Part shown: positions 46,971 through 58,225 of the stretch, in pieces
Layout of the letters: every line of letters begins with the position of its first letter
Position numbering within the stretch: the first letter of the stretch is position 1
NCBI RefSeq assembly: GCF_026210795.1
Contig: NC_089434.1
Location: forward strand, 2,170,001 to 2,234,000
Source of the DNA: Rhizophagus irregularis
Taxonomy: Eukaryota; Glomeromycota; Glomeromycetes; Glomerales; Glomeraceae
Direction of reading: 5' to 3'
Length of the DNA: 64,000 bases
The notes under the pieces: model-generated
Databases searched by the model: none
What the model saw: the letters and a program-made list of their open reading frames with translations, nothing else
What the model was told of the DNA's origin: nothing
Position numbers and translations under genes: made by a program

Positions 46971-49240
46971 CTGTTTCAGCGATCAGAAATAAAAATGTAC
47001 CTACCGATTTAGTTAAACTTTTGGAACTATTTAAGCTTTTAATGCAAATCTCATTTTTTTTTCAAATCGACTTCTGCTTTCAGCAATCAGAAACGAAAAT
47101 GTACCTACCGATTTTGATGAACTTTTAGGCACTATTTAAACTTTTAATGATGTAGGTTTGTTCTGATTTTCATTTTCTAACTTTTTTTAAAGATGTGAAT
47201 ATGATGCAAATCTCATTTTTTTTTCAAATTGACTTCTGCTTTTAGCAATCAGAAACGAAAATAGATCTACCGATTTCGATGAACTTTTGAATACTATTCA
47301 GGCTTTAATGATGTGTCAATTTCATTTTTTTTTTCAAATCAACTTCTACTTTCAGCAATCGGAAACGAAAATGTACCTACCGATTTCGATGAACTTTTAA
47401 GACTATTTAAGCTTTTAATGATGTAGGTTTGTTCTGATTTTTATTTTTAGTACATCTTTTTTTAACAATGTTAATATGATGCAAATCTCATTTTTTTTTC
47501 TACTTTCAACGATCAGAAACGAAAATGTACCTACTAATTTTGATAAACTTTTGAATACTATTCAGACTTTAATGATGTGTCAATTTCATTTTTTTTTTAA
47601 ATCAACTTCTGCTTTCAGCAATCGGAAACGAAAATATACCTATTAGGACCCCAGATATCTCCAAAACAGGTCATAAGTCACACTTTCGGCAGATTGGCCC
47701 ATTTTTCAGGGCTCAAAAAATCGTTTTTTGTAAATATCTCGGCATCCAGTGGTCCAATTTTGATGAACTTTTTTTTAAATTGTAGAGCTAAACGAGGGCT
47801 ACAAAATAAAAAAAAGTTCATTAAAATTGAATTACTGGATGCTGAGATATTTACAAAAAACGATTTTTTGAGTTTCAGCAAAAAGGGGTGTTTTTGGCCA
47901 AAAGTCCATTATGACCTTTATATTAGATATCCGGGGTCCTTACCTATTGATTTTGATGAACTTTTAGGCACTATTTAAGCTTTTAATGATGTAGGTTTGT
48001 TCTGATTTTTGTTTTCTAACTTTTTTTAAAGATGTGAATATGATGCAAATCTCATTTTTTTTTCAAATCGACTTCTGCTTTCAGCAATCAGAAATGAAAA
48101 TGGACCTACCAATTTCGATGAACTTTTAAGACTATTTAAGATTTTAATGATATAGGTTCGTTCTGATTTTTATTTTTAGTACATCTTCTTTTAATGATGT
48201 TAATATGATGCAAATCTCATTTTTTTTCTACTTTTAGCGATCAAAAATGAAAATGTACCTACCGATTTTGATGAACTTTTAGGCACTATTTAAGCTTTTA
48301 ATGATGTATGTTCATTCTGATTTTTGTTTCTAACTTTTTTTAAAGATGTGAATATGATGTAAATCTCATTTTTTTTCAAATCAACTTCTGCTTTCAGCAA
48401 TTGGAAACGAAAATGTACCTACCGATTTTGATGAACTTTTGAACACTATTCAGGCTTTAATGATGTGTTAATTTCATTTTTTTTTTCAAATCAACTTCTG
48501 CTTTCAGAAATCAGAAATGAAAATGTACCTACCGATTTCGATAAACTTTTAGGTACCATTTAAGCTTTTAATGATGTAGGTTTGTACCGATTTTCATTTC
48601 TAACTTTTTTTAAAGATTTTAATATGACGCAAATCTCATTTTTTTTCAAATCGACTTCTGCTTTCAGCAATCAGAAACAAAAATATACCTACTGATTTCG
48701 ATGAACTTTTAGGCACTATTTAAGCTTTTAATAATGTAGGTTCATTTTAATTTTTGTTTCTAACTTTTTTTAAAGATGTGAATATGATGCAAATCTCTTT
48801 TTTTTTCAAATCAACTTCTGCTTTCAGCAATCAGAAACGAAAATGTACCTACTGATTTCGATGAACTTTTAGATACTATTTAAGCTTTTAATGATGTAGG
48901 TTCATTCCGATTTTTATTTCTAACTTTTTTTAAAGATATGAATATGATGCAAATCTCTTTTTTTTCAAATCAACTTCTGCTTTCAGCAATCAGAAACGAA
49001 AATGTACCTACTGATTTCGATGAACTTTTAGGTACTATTTAAGCTTTTAATGATGTAAGTTCATTCTGATTTTTATTTCTAACTTTTTTTAATGATGTGA
49101 ATATGATGCAAATCTCTTTTTTTTCAAATCAACTTCTGCTTTCAGCAATCGGAAATGAAAATGTACCTACCGATTTTGATAAACATAAACTTTTGAACAT
49201 TATTCAGGCTTTAATAATGTGTCAATTTCATTTTTTCAAA
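46970..49240. repeat. Tandem array of about 14 units, 108 and 160 bp
   Basis: Anchor TTTCAGC(A/G)ATC(A/G)GAAA followed by TACCTACCGATTT occurs at about 46978, 47083, 47246, 47355, 47505, 47616, 48083, 48234, 48397, 48505, 48667, 48822, 48983 and 49142. Spacings alternate between about 105-111 and 150-163. One spacing is larger because of the MITE at 47645-47940. In each unit the anchor looks like a splice acceptor (polypyrimidine then TTTCAG) followed by an open run of about 18 codons ('NENVPTDFDELLGTI') and a stop. Outer units are more diverged. Confidence 0.85.
47645..47940. mobile_element. AGGACC-family palindromic MITE inside the array, 8-bp TSD
   Basis: AGGACCCCAGATATCT at the left and, reversed, AGGACCCCGGATATCT at the right (16 bp, one mismatch). 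TACCTATT is duplicated at 47637-47644 and 47941-47948. The interior is a near-palindrome, so the two strands translate to similar peptides ('FFVNISASS', 'AEIFTKNDFL'); these are not genes. Its left 50 bp match the fragment at 6715-6760. Confidence 0.92.
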
Positions 49241-50060
49241 TGTACCTGAATTACAACCATATGATTATGTTTGGGATAAGACGGCATGTGGTCTAAAACT
49301 TATTATCAAGAATAACAGAAGAGTTATATATGCATCAAATGATCTTTTTATACATCAAAGCATTACCAATTGGACACTATTTTAGCTTTAACAATATACA
49401 GTAGGTTTATTCTGATCTTTGTTTCTGACTTTAAATTTTAAAGATATTAATATGATACAAATTTCATTGCTTTCGGCAACCGGAAACGAATATATACTAA
49501 TTTTTTGCTTATAAAATTAGTAGTATTATTGTATACAATGCAATATACCCATATATTTTTATATTACATTTATATAATCAAACGTGATCATTTTAAATTG
49601 TATAAATTGTGTGGGCTATAATTAAGTATTGAATAGTAAATTTTATAAATTCAAATAATTACAAAAAATGTATAATGCAGGCCATAATCAAATATTCAGT
49701 GCAGGCTAAATTGGAAAGCAACTGGTCAGCAATCCATCACCAATCTGTCAGCAATCCGTCAGCAATCTGTCATCAATCCGTCAAATACCTAGTTGGCGTT
49801 GAATTAAACAAAATAAATCGGTTACTGATCAGACATAAACCAGTCAATAATCGGTTAACAATTAGGTGTATATCTGATACCAATTGGTCATCAGTCGTGT
49901 GCCAACAGAACTGCCTGGTTGGTGTCGGATCTTAGCTTAAATTGACAACCAATCAGAAGCCCAACTGGCACCCAGTTGGCATCCGGTTGAGAAAATCAGT
50001 TGGCAACTATACACAAATTAGGTACCCGATTTGTGACTGATTGTTGACTGATTTGACACT
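49241..50060. other. Array edge and CAATC(C/T)GTCA repeats
   Basis: Up to 49500 there is sequence resembling a last decayed array unit around an unrelated open run ('VWDKTACGLKLI'). From 49690 to 50050 short direct and inverted words (AGCAATC(C/T)GTC, ACCAATC) are dense, suggesting another foldback repeat whose ends I could not fix. Confidence 0.4.
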
Positions 50061-50068
50061 ATTCGACC

Positions 50069-50261
50069 AGGACCCCGAGCAATATATAAATAGGTAACAA
50101 GAGATCAGCACAAATTTACTAATAGCTCTACGCATCTCTTCAGGGCCGGCACTATGTAATGCTGGTCAGAATTATCCAAAAAAGGAAATGATCTACATAC
50201 TTTTGGGCTCATTCTACGCAAACTCTCTATTGTTACCTTTTCATGTATTGTTCGGGGTCCT
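50069..50261. mobile_element. AGGACC-family MITE, 8-bp TSD
   Basis: AGGACCCCGAGCAATATAT and, reversed, AGGACCCCGAACAATACAT. ATTCGACC is duplicated at 50061-50068 and 50262-50269. 193 bp, shortest member here. Confidence 0.92.
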
Positions 50262-50269
50262 ATTCGACC

Positions 50270-51060
50270 TGTGTTGTTTCAGGTCTCTTTTTGTAATTCC
50301 TGTAAGCTCGCTGGATAACAGTTGCATAAAAATTTTTAAAGCTATATTGATAGTAGTATTTAGAAATCAAGAATTCCCAAGATTGCTTCATTGAACTTTC
50401 TGAGCTTTCTGAAAAAAACTTCATTATAGATTAGAAAGTTTAACCCAGAATAGGCAGATCATGCATAGTACCTTCAGCCAATATTTTACCCGCATAAATA
50501 TGACAGACAAACAGTTTCACTAAGTGATCAGTGTATGCAAAATAACTCCTAAATTTTATGAAAAAATATATTCATCATGATATTGGACTAACTGAAACCT
50601 TATGTTTACTAAATAGCAATATTTATTAATAAGCATTAAAATTTTATATTTATTAAGCAATAAATACTTAATATATTAAATAAGTACTAAATTTTAATAT
50701 TTATTAACCATTTAATTTATTAAACATTTTATTAGTATTTTAAGTAAATACTCAAATGCATTTTACCAACATACCTTATATTTTATAAGTACCAATAATA
50801 AATATTAATAAATTACTTTAACCAACATTGTGATATTAACTGCTTTCTATATTATAGTACATGGTTTAATAAATAATCTATGTTTAGAACTTAGAATATT
50901 TCTTCTGACCAGTCATTCAAATGTTAGACAATCATGATTACTGTCCTATTCTTTAATCTTAATCTAGTGCCTTTTTGCTAATTAAAATGATTTATAAATG
51001 GTAGTAAGTTATTTTGTTTTGCATACTGAGTCAAGATAAATAATTTGTCTGTATTATTTT
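50270..51060. other. AT-rich spacer
   Basis: No gene seen. AT-rich with repeated TATTTATTAA words around 50600-50800. Confidence 0.55.
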
Positions 51061-51859
51061 TCAAATTGAGAGTTGAAGATTCGTAATTCCACTAAATACA
51101 TTTTCCAACAATTTCTCATAATGATGAGTTATCAATAAACATGACTTATCTTCAGTCTTATCTTTAAAACATGAGTGATTCCAATGATGCTTTAAATCTT
51201 CAGGTTTAAGCTGATATCTATATTTACGCCACCTGCTGAAGTATGTCTTTTCTGGCTCTACATCAGTAATCTTTATCAATTTCTAACAATTAAAGCAAAT
51301 AGCCATTCTACACTAAGTCTACGATAGTTATATAGAATATCTTTTGACTGGTAATCTTGTCTGAATGATGCGAAAAGGCAGAATACATAGTAAAAGCTTT
51401 CTTTTTTCTTCTCAGTAATCAATACTTATAAAGCAACTCTTACACGAATAGCCTATTGCTGAGAAGTTTTATGAGATCTAATGACAGATAAATTATCATA
51501 TCATTTTTCCACCTCAAAAACCTTTTCAAACGATGTCAGACAAAATCCTAACATCTATTTTTCCAACAGGACTTTTGCCTGACACCGTTGGCCTACATTA
51601 GTTTTAATGCTGGTCAAAGTTGTCAGAAAAATGTCCTGTCAGGAAATCGTTTGTTGGAAAATTGTGGTGTAACCTTTTCAAATTGATTAGCATAATAACT
51701 ATTGTAATTTATAATATATGCTCTAAGATAATGTATATCAAATCTAGAATGATTATTAACTGGCTTAAGCATAATTTTATTATAATCCTTGTCTAAAACA
51801 GTGTCAATACACTTATTAAGCCTTGCTCTGTTAATATGAGTCCCTGACATATTTAACAA
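51061..51859 (-). pseudogene. Unrecognised degraded ORF
   Basis: Open pieces 51859-51683 ('MSGTHINRARLNKCIDTVLD' start) and 51279-51061 ('PEKTYFSRWRKYRYQLKPED') flank a run with several stops that still reads protein-like ('YYVFCLFASFRQDYQSKDIL'). Basic and aromatic-rich, possibly a transposase remnant. A 141-bp insertion (51531-51671) flanked by the direct repeat ACCTTTTCAAA (51520-51530, 51672-51682) interrupts it. No family assigned. Confidence 0.45.
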
Positions 51860-51882
51860 TTTATATTAATTTTACGATTATA

Positions 51883-54750
51883 CAGTAGGCGATCAAAAGT
51901 ATATGGATACCTTATTTTACGAAATTATGTAGATTACCATATGGTCATATGATATAAATAACACATGATTTTAAATTTAAGATCATAATAAACAAATGCA
52001 CTTAGTTTTTCAGACTTTCTTTTATTAGTTAATTTTTTATCAAATATGGAATCATTTGCACTAAAATTATCAAAAACATTAAGATTAGGAATCTGGTTTT
52101 AAACTTACTGAAAATCTCTGAGCAGACAAACCTAATTTTTATTATAAATTAGAATAAATATAAAATATAATACGTAAAATTAAAAAAAAAAGTTAAATAG
52201 TGTAGTTATAAAAACAACTATTTACCTACTTTCTAGCATACTTTACTATCATTTTAACTTGAAAAAAATAATAAAGAATGCACAAAAAAAATATTTCTTC
52301 AAGAATATTATAAGAAAATTAATCAATATGATGCAAGTAATTACTGCCATAAATTAAATTATTAGCGTCTATATTTACAGTTTAACCTCGATATACTGAT
52401 AGTTTATATACTGATAATTGACATATACTGATAAACATTCTTTGTCCCATTTCATAATTAATAAAAAAACTTCATTATACCGATATTATATATTGTTTCA
52501 CAATATAACATATACTGATGCAATTTCTTTGTCCTTTAATAAGTAATATATAGTAGTATATATCGATAATCCAAGTTACATCAGCATATAATACTAACTT
52601 TTTTTGCTCAACGCGTCATGTTTTAACTCATAGCAATATCTCAACAACAAAGAAAAAGGAAGTCTGTTCAAAATACTTCCAAATCAAATAAAAGAATAGT
52701 TTTAACACATGCATAAAAACATCAACTCTGTTTAGACTTTTAAAAAATACCACGATCTACTCAAGAGAAACTTGCAGCTTTATATAAAATTAAACAAAAT
52801 ACTGTTTCAGATATTTTTTTAAAAAAAGACAAGTGGTTACTCATAAATCCAGACTCAGAAGATGCAAATAAACAAAAGGAGAGGCCTATTTATTTTCCTC
52901 AAGTAGAAGAAGCTCTTTTATTATGGATAACAAATGTTCTTGCTGCAGAACTCACCATTAACACTGATATTTTACATGAAAAAGCAAAATATTTTGCACA
53001 ATAATTTGAAATCTATAATTTTTCAGTTTCTAATGGTTGGATCAATAAGTTTAAAAAGCGCCATAATTTAAAAGAATATATTAAGTAGGTGAAGCAAAAA
53101 GTGCACCATTGGAAACTTTAGATAAAGAAAGAAGTATTTTGTGTGAAATAATCAAAGATTATGACTTAAATGATGTTTTTAATTGTGATGAGACTGGTAA
53201 ATTATATATTTTTTTTCAAAAGACTTTTATTTTCTATATTTATAATTTTGTTTATTTTAGGATTGTATTGGAATCTTGAACTATCAAAAACATTGGCATA
53301 AGGACCTCTTTTTGGAACAAAGAAATCTAAAAAGCGGATTACTCTGCTTTTTACATGCAATGCTACTGGTACTGAAAAATTAAAGCCATTGTTTATTCAT
53401 AAATACCAGAATCTGCGAGTATTAAATGGGAAAAAAAGAAGAATTACCAATAAGCTATTACTAGAATTCAACTGCATGGATGCAAGTTTCCATATGAAAT
53501 GATTATCTTAAAAAATTGGATATGCAAATGCGATTACAAAATCACAATATCTTTTTGCTTGTTGATAATGCTTCCATACATATTATAAATGAAGAAATAA
53601 ATTTAACCAATATGGTTATTTACTTTTTGCTACCAAATATTACATCTCATCTACAGCCTTGTAATGCAGAAATTATTAATTCTTTTAAGGCTAGTATTTT
53701 TATTAATTCGCAAAGGTCTTTTTTTACAAAATTAAATTTAATTTATGGTAAATTTCAATAATTTAGGCACAGTACCGGAAATTACTTGTTAGAAATAGAA
53801 TTGAAGCATATGAAATTTCACAAGAACTTAACAAAGAGCCTATTCCTATAAATATTCATGATTCTATTAATTTCAGCATAAATGCTTGGAATTCTGTAAG
53901 TCAACAAACTATTGTTAATTGTTGGAAACATGCAGGGATTTTACTAATAAGTGAAACAGACGAAATTGATGAAATTGAGGATCAAGCATTTCAGGATGAA
54001 ATGGAATTACAAGATTTAATTAACAAACTACCATTTGATGATCCTATGGATGCAGATGAGTTTCTTTGTATTGATGATTGTTTAAAAAGTAATGAAGGGT
54101 TAACTGATGATGAAATTGTATCTATGGTAAAGTCAAATAATAATAATGAACCAGAAGCAGATCCAAATGAAGTGCCTCCGGTAGTAATTTCTGTAACAAA
54201 AGCTTTAGGTTATTTGGATGATCTTGTATTATTTTTTAAACATTCATCGGATGTTTGTATTAATTCAAATGAATCAAATGTATTGCAGAAGTTAAGACAT
54301 CAAGTATTGAAATCACATATTAATAACTCAAAACAGACTACGTTAGATAGTTTTTTTTAAACTCTTTAGTATAGTTTTTGAACACTATACAGTATATACC
54401 AATACTAATATACTAATACACTAATATACTAATACATTAATATACTGTAATAAATAAAACAATTTTTCTAAAATATTTTCTAAAATGTTTCATATGATAA
54501 ATTAGGTATGAAATTTTTTATACCGATACTAATCTATGTACTATAATAAATATCATTATATAAAATTTTCATAATGTACCGATAATTTGATATACCGATA
54601 TTTTTTTCCAAAAACAGTTGTATCGGTATGTAATTCAATAAATAAAGATGAAATAAATATGTTTACTTTATGTTTTAGTTTTATTTTATATTAAATGTAT
54701 GAGAATTTTTTTAATTTGAGAGGTGTCCGTATACTTTTGATCGCCTACTG
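51883..54750. mobile_element. Outer Tc1/mariner-type element with TA duplication, carrying a pogo-like gene
   Basis: Ends CAGTAGGCGATCAAAAGTAT... inverted at the right edge (29-bp arms, about three mismatches), flanked by TA at 51881-51882 and 54751-54752. Inside, a second terminus CAGTTTAACCTCGATATAC starts at 52378 next to a TA and is followed by ATATACTGATA-type repeats. Matching TACCGATA/TATCGGTAT words lie at 54525-54635, but the matching right terminus is missing. This suggests a pogo-like element inserted in, or fused with, the outer one. Confidence 0.75.
52640..54360 (+). pseudogene. Pogo/Tigger-like transposase, degraded
   Basis: DDE superfamily endonuclease remnant. The N-terminal helix-turn-helix of CENP-B type reads 'LYKIKQNTVSDIFLKKDKWL', followed by 'NGWINKFKKRHNLK'. 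The catalytic core has 'FNCDETG' (first Asp), then after an intron-like gap 'GTKKSKKRITLLFTCNATGT', 'IFLLVDNASIH' (second Asp) and 'ITSHLQPCNAEIINSFKA'. In the last motif the family's third acidic residue is Asn (N for D). The C-terminus (54001-54360) is acidic and intact to 'TLDSFF'. Stops and frameshifts at 52720, 53000, 53090 and 53500 show that it is dead. Confidence 0.8.
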
Positions 54751-54949
54751 TAAGTATATTATAATAAAATATCAGATTCATTTTTTTGTGCTATATCGAA
54801 GAAAAAAACTCAATACATGAATAGATCTAATTATTTCTCAAACACCGCCTAATTAATGCTGAGGGGGGGATTCATATTCATTATAATACCATTCCTGTAT
54901 TATTTTATATAAATCCTCATGGAGATTGGTGGGTATATCCGTTCCATTG

Positions 54950-55207
54950 CTAGACATGATTACCATATCCAGTTTGATATGTTGTTTGATCGATCATACT
55001 TATCCAATTTCTATCAGTTTCATTGCAAAGATGACATGTGGCAACATATTTGTCTGAAACTCGTATATAACTTGCTTGTGGGATCTTATCTATAAAATTT
55101 CCGAGTGCCAATTCTGTATATTGGTAATAAAAGCCTAATCTATCCGGAGCTAAATATACAGCAAAATCTGCCTCTGGGATACCACGTAATATTATTTTTC
55201 GTACCAT
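54950..55207 (-). CDS. Small hypothetical protein (85 aa)
   Basis: Open frame from ATG 55207 ('MVRKIILRGIPEADFAVYLA') to the stop at 54950. It contains a CxxC ('TCHLCNET'). The frame is open further upstream to a possible acceptor near 55228, so it may be the last exon of a larger gene. Protein-like composition; no family recognised. Confidence 0.4.
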   Translation of the reverse strand: MVRKIILRGIPEADFAVYLAPDRLGFYYQYTELALGNFIDKIPQASYIRVSDKYVATCHLCNETDRNWISMIDQTTYQTGYGNHV

Positions 55208-55249
55208 TTCGTTTATTAGGTACGAGCTATAATTCAATTTTTACATGGA

Positions 55250-55885
55250 AGGCGTGGTTTATATAGATTTCGGGTGAATGCGTGACAGGCTATTTGCATA
55301 TGCCCAGTAAAAAGTCCTGTACTGAATTCATATTAGGTTTGTATTGAATTTATACATGAGCCCGTTTGGTACGAAAAATTGGACCATAAATGGGATAAAA
55401 TTAAAATAAATATGGCCAAATTTTATACCGAATGGGCTCATTTCATAATTGGCCTATATTTGGTACAAGAACTTTTTACTGGACATGAAACATTTTACTC
55501 ATACTACATACTGTATTACATGCGTGGAGAATATGTGATCGCCCTTTATTTGATTTTCCCTGACGTCATGATTTGGTTAGTCAATATAACGGCACTTCCT
55601 TGACAGAAAATTTCTGATTTAGCGGAGATCAAAGAAAAAATACTCTTCATTTTATTTTATACTGTTAGCGATCGCACAACATCTATTTAATGATTTTCAT
55701 TAATTGATCCAATTTGACAGTACGAGATGTACCATATACTAGTAAGTAGGGAGGACTAGCAACCAGAAAATCTCATTTTAATTCTGTTAGATTCTGATAA
55801 ACAAGATCATTGTGTGGCATAAAATTTCTATATAAAATCATGAAAAAATATTCTTCTAACGTAATAATCATAATCTTAATACATA
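55250..55885. other. Spacer upstream of the secreted-protein gene
   Basis: Less AT-rich than average; a 74-codon plus-strand frame (55379-55603) opens with TTG and has no recognisable features, so I do not call it. Probable promoter of the gene at 55886. Confidence 0.4.
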
Positions 55886-56392
55886 ATGAATCTCCAACTC
55901 ATCTTGATCTTCATCTTTTCTATCCTCTTCGTTACCATTTACTCTGACGAACTGGTTCCTCTCAAACAAAGCACACCTAATCCGGTTGTCATCAAGAAAG
56001 GTGGAGACAATAAATTACATATAGATGTTTCATGGGAAGGACTTGCAATAGGAGAGAAAGGTAAGAATGATATAATAAGTAAAACAGTCACCTATTTCTT
56101 ATTTACCGAGTATTCTTCACACAAAAAAAAGACAAAGTCGTTACCAAACTTACGTGTTTCAGTACTGCTGTAACCGTCAAAGACTCTCCTCAGGTAAATT
56201 GCCATATTTCCTTTTTTTATCACAAAAATTGCTTTTTTTTTTATTAAAAAATTTGTTTTCTAGAATCATTTATATGGTGATGGTAAGGCCACCTACGAAG
56301 TAACCGTCAATGAGAAAGGAAAACTCGTACATTGTAGATCAGGATTACTTATTATTATTGGTTGGAAAGTCTGGTTTTCTTTCCAGACTTGA
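55886..56392 (+). CDS. Small secreted protein of unknown function, three exons
   Basis: Exons 55886-56060, 56132-56193 and 56264-56392 give 366 nt, exactly 121 aa plus stop. Residues 1-20 (MNLQLILIFIFSILFVTIYS) form a clear signal peptide. The mature part has alternating beta-strand-like runs: 'NKLHIDVSWEGLAIGEK', 'VVTKLTCFSTAVTVKDSP', 'HLYGDGKATYEVTVNEKGK' and 'LVHC', with Cys pairs suited to an extracellular beta-sandwich. Donors GTAAGA and GTAAAT are good; the first acceptor follows an A-run (AAAAAAAAG), which is unusual but is the only one that keeps the frame. A secreted lipid-binding fold or an effector is possible; neither is shown. Confidence 0.6.
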
Positions 56393-56464
56393 TTAGACAT
56401 TACCAATATTCTTTCACGTTATTATTACTCGTCGCTAGTTTGACGGTTATTTTATCGCATTAAA

Positions 56465-56776
56465 TTAATTATAGCATTGCAAATAACTTTCCCGATACAT
56501 ACATACTGTACCTGTGTTAAAACAATAAATTTTTAGCATTTTTACTGCAACGTAAATATACAAGTTTGAAAAATATATGGTTCTGGAAAATTGTATTTTG
56601 TATATTTTGAGACTAATACATACTTCTTGGCAGAAAATTGCAAAATTCCCGTCATCAATAGTATAAATTTCGTGCGGTTCAGCTCTCTGGGAAGGTTCAG
56701 AGAAAAGATGAGGAGCCACTCTATGACCCAAACTCATCGATTCCTGGGACGCCATTAAGGTGAAAAAAAAGTCCAT
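56465..56776 (-). CDS. Hypothetical minus-strand exon
   Basis: ATG 56776 opens a frame whose first 50 codons look protein-like ('MASQESMSLGHRVAPHLFSE' within it) and end at a possible GT donor (GTATGT, about 56622). The rest of the 103-codon frame is AT-rich and probably intron. It converges on the secreted-protein gene. Downstream exons were not found, so this may be a fragment. Confidence 0.3.
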   Translation of the reverse strand: MDFFFTLMASQESMSLGHRVAPHLFSEPSQRAEPHEIYTIDDGNFAIFCQEVCISLKIYKIQFSRTIYFSNLYIYVAVKMLKIYCFNTGTVCMYRESYLQCYN

Positions 56777-56799
56777 GTTAACCTATTTATAATTACGGT

Positions 56800-57222
56800 G
56801 CCATGGTAAGGGTTGAATTGATAAGCCGGGCAAGAAAATAAGTTATCATACCATATCATATGATAATCGTGAAGATTCTTCTCACTATCAACCAATAGAA
56901 GCAGGATCTATCGATTAATATTCGTTATATGTAATACACTTTGCTTATCATTTTATATGGTATAATAAATAAGCGATTAGTAAAAAAATAATTTTCTCTG
57001 GTTATTATTACATCATGGGGAATATGTGTAAAAAAATAAATGTGAAAATAAATCGGGAGTTTTACTATAGCTTGTGATACATGCTATGTCATATGATAAC
57101 CGTGAAGACTCCAACCAATAGTAGGATATATACTATGATGCGGGTTCGGAAAAAGAAACAGCCTAATGAAAGGCTCGGCAAGAAATTTACCGAATATCTT
57201 CTGCGCATTTTAGGTGATCGAC
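56800..57222. other. Spacer
   Basis: No gene. Two short direct repeats: CATATGATAA(T/C)CGTGAAGA occurs near 56857 and 57088. Confidence 0.5.
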
Positions 57223-57230
57223 CACATGAT

Positions 57231-58217
57231 TAGAGCTCCGAACAGGTCAGCCAAATTCAGGTAACCTGACCTGACCTGACCTGAAATTCAGGTCAGGTAT
57301 GAGATTTTTAAAAAAAATTCAGGTCAGGTATGAAGATTGACCTGACCTGATTGACCTGTTGACCTGAAACTATTGATTCTACTATATAATAAAAGTGAGT
57401 TGCGATATTGCGATTCACTTTTTTATATTGATTTTATATAATAAAAGTGAGTTGCGATATTGCGATTCACTTTTTTATATAGATTCTATATAATAAAAGT
57501 GAGTTGCGATATTGCGATTCACTTTTTTATATTGATTCTATATAAAAAAAGTGAATCGCAATACCGCAACTCACTTTTTTTATATAGAATCTATATAAAA
57601 AAGTGAATCGCAATACCGCAACTCACTTTTATTATATAAAATCAATATAAAAAAGTGAATAGCAATACCGCAACTCACTTTTTTTTATACAAAATCAATA
57701 TAAAAAAGTGAATCGCAATACCGCAACTCACTTTTTTTATATTAATTCTATATAAAAAAAAGTGAATTGCAGTATTGGGATTCACTTTTTTATATGATTT
57801 TAATATAAAAATGTTGAATCGCAATATTTCGAGAAAAAATGTTGCGAAAACGGTTTTCATAATATTATATTAAAAAAATGTTTCGTAAAGTTTTTTTTTT
57901 AATATTTCAATAATAACGTTGCGAAAACATTTTTTTCATAATGTTATATTAAAAAAAACGTTTTGCAATATTTTTTTTCAATATTTTAATAAAAAACGTT
58001 GCAAAAACGTTTTTTTTTCATAATATTATATTAAAAAAAAAGTTTTGTACCGTTTTTTTTCAATACTTTAATAAAAATAGTCCTGAAATTTTTCAGGTTT
58101 CAGGTCAGGTCAGGTCAAACAGACAACCTGATATAACCTGACCTGACCTGACCTGAAAAAAATTTCAGGTCAGGTTTATCAATTAACCTGACCTGACCTG
58201 ACCCATTCGGAGCTCTA
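57231..58217. mobile_element. 987-bp foldback element with hAT-like ends, 8-bp TSD
   Basis: Ends TAGAGCTCCGAA...TTCGGAGCTCTA. CACATGAT is duplicated at 57223-57230 and 58218-58225. Subterminal zones are arrays of ACCTGACCTG / CAGGTCAGGT in both orientations. The middle (57378-57790) holds about nine ~60-bp units built on AAGTGAGTTGCGATATTGCG + ATTCACTT, first in one orientation and then inverted. It is followed by AACGTTGCGAAAACG-type repeats (57820-58070). No ORF of its own. Confidence 0.9.
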
Positions 58218-58225
58218 CACATGAT

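Noticed and set aside
47694-47978. 94-codon plus-strand ORF and its minus-strand twin
   Set aside because: Both arise from the near-palindromic interior of the AGGACC MITE at 47645-47940.
55379-55603. 74-codon plus-strand ORF
   Set aside because: Starts at TTG, no family, no signal peptide and likely promoter DNA of the next gene.
57675-57860. Minus-strand 61-codon frame
   Set aside because: Falls in the palindromic units of the foldback element.
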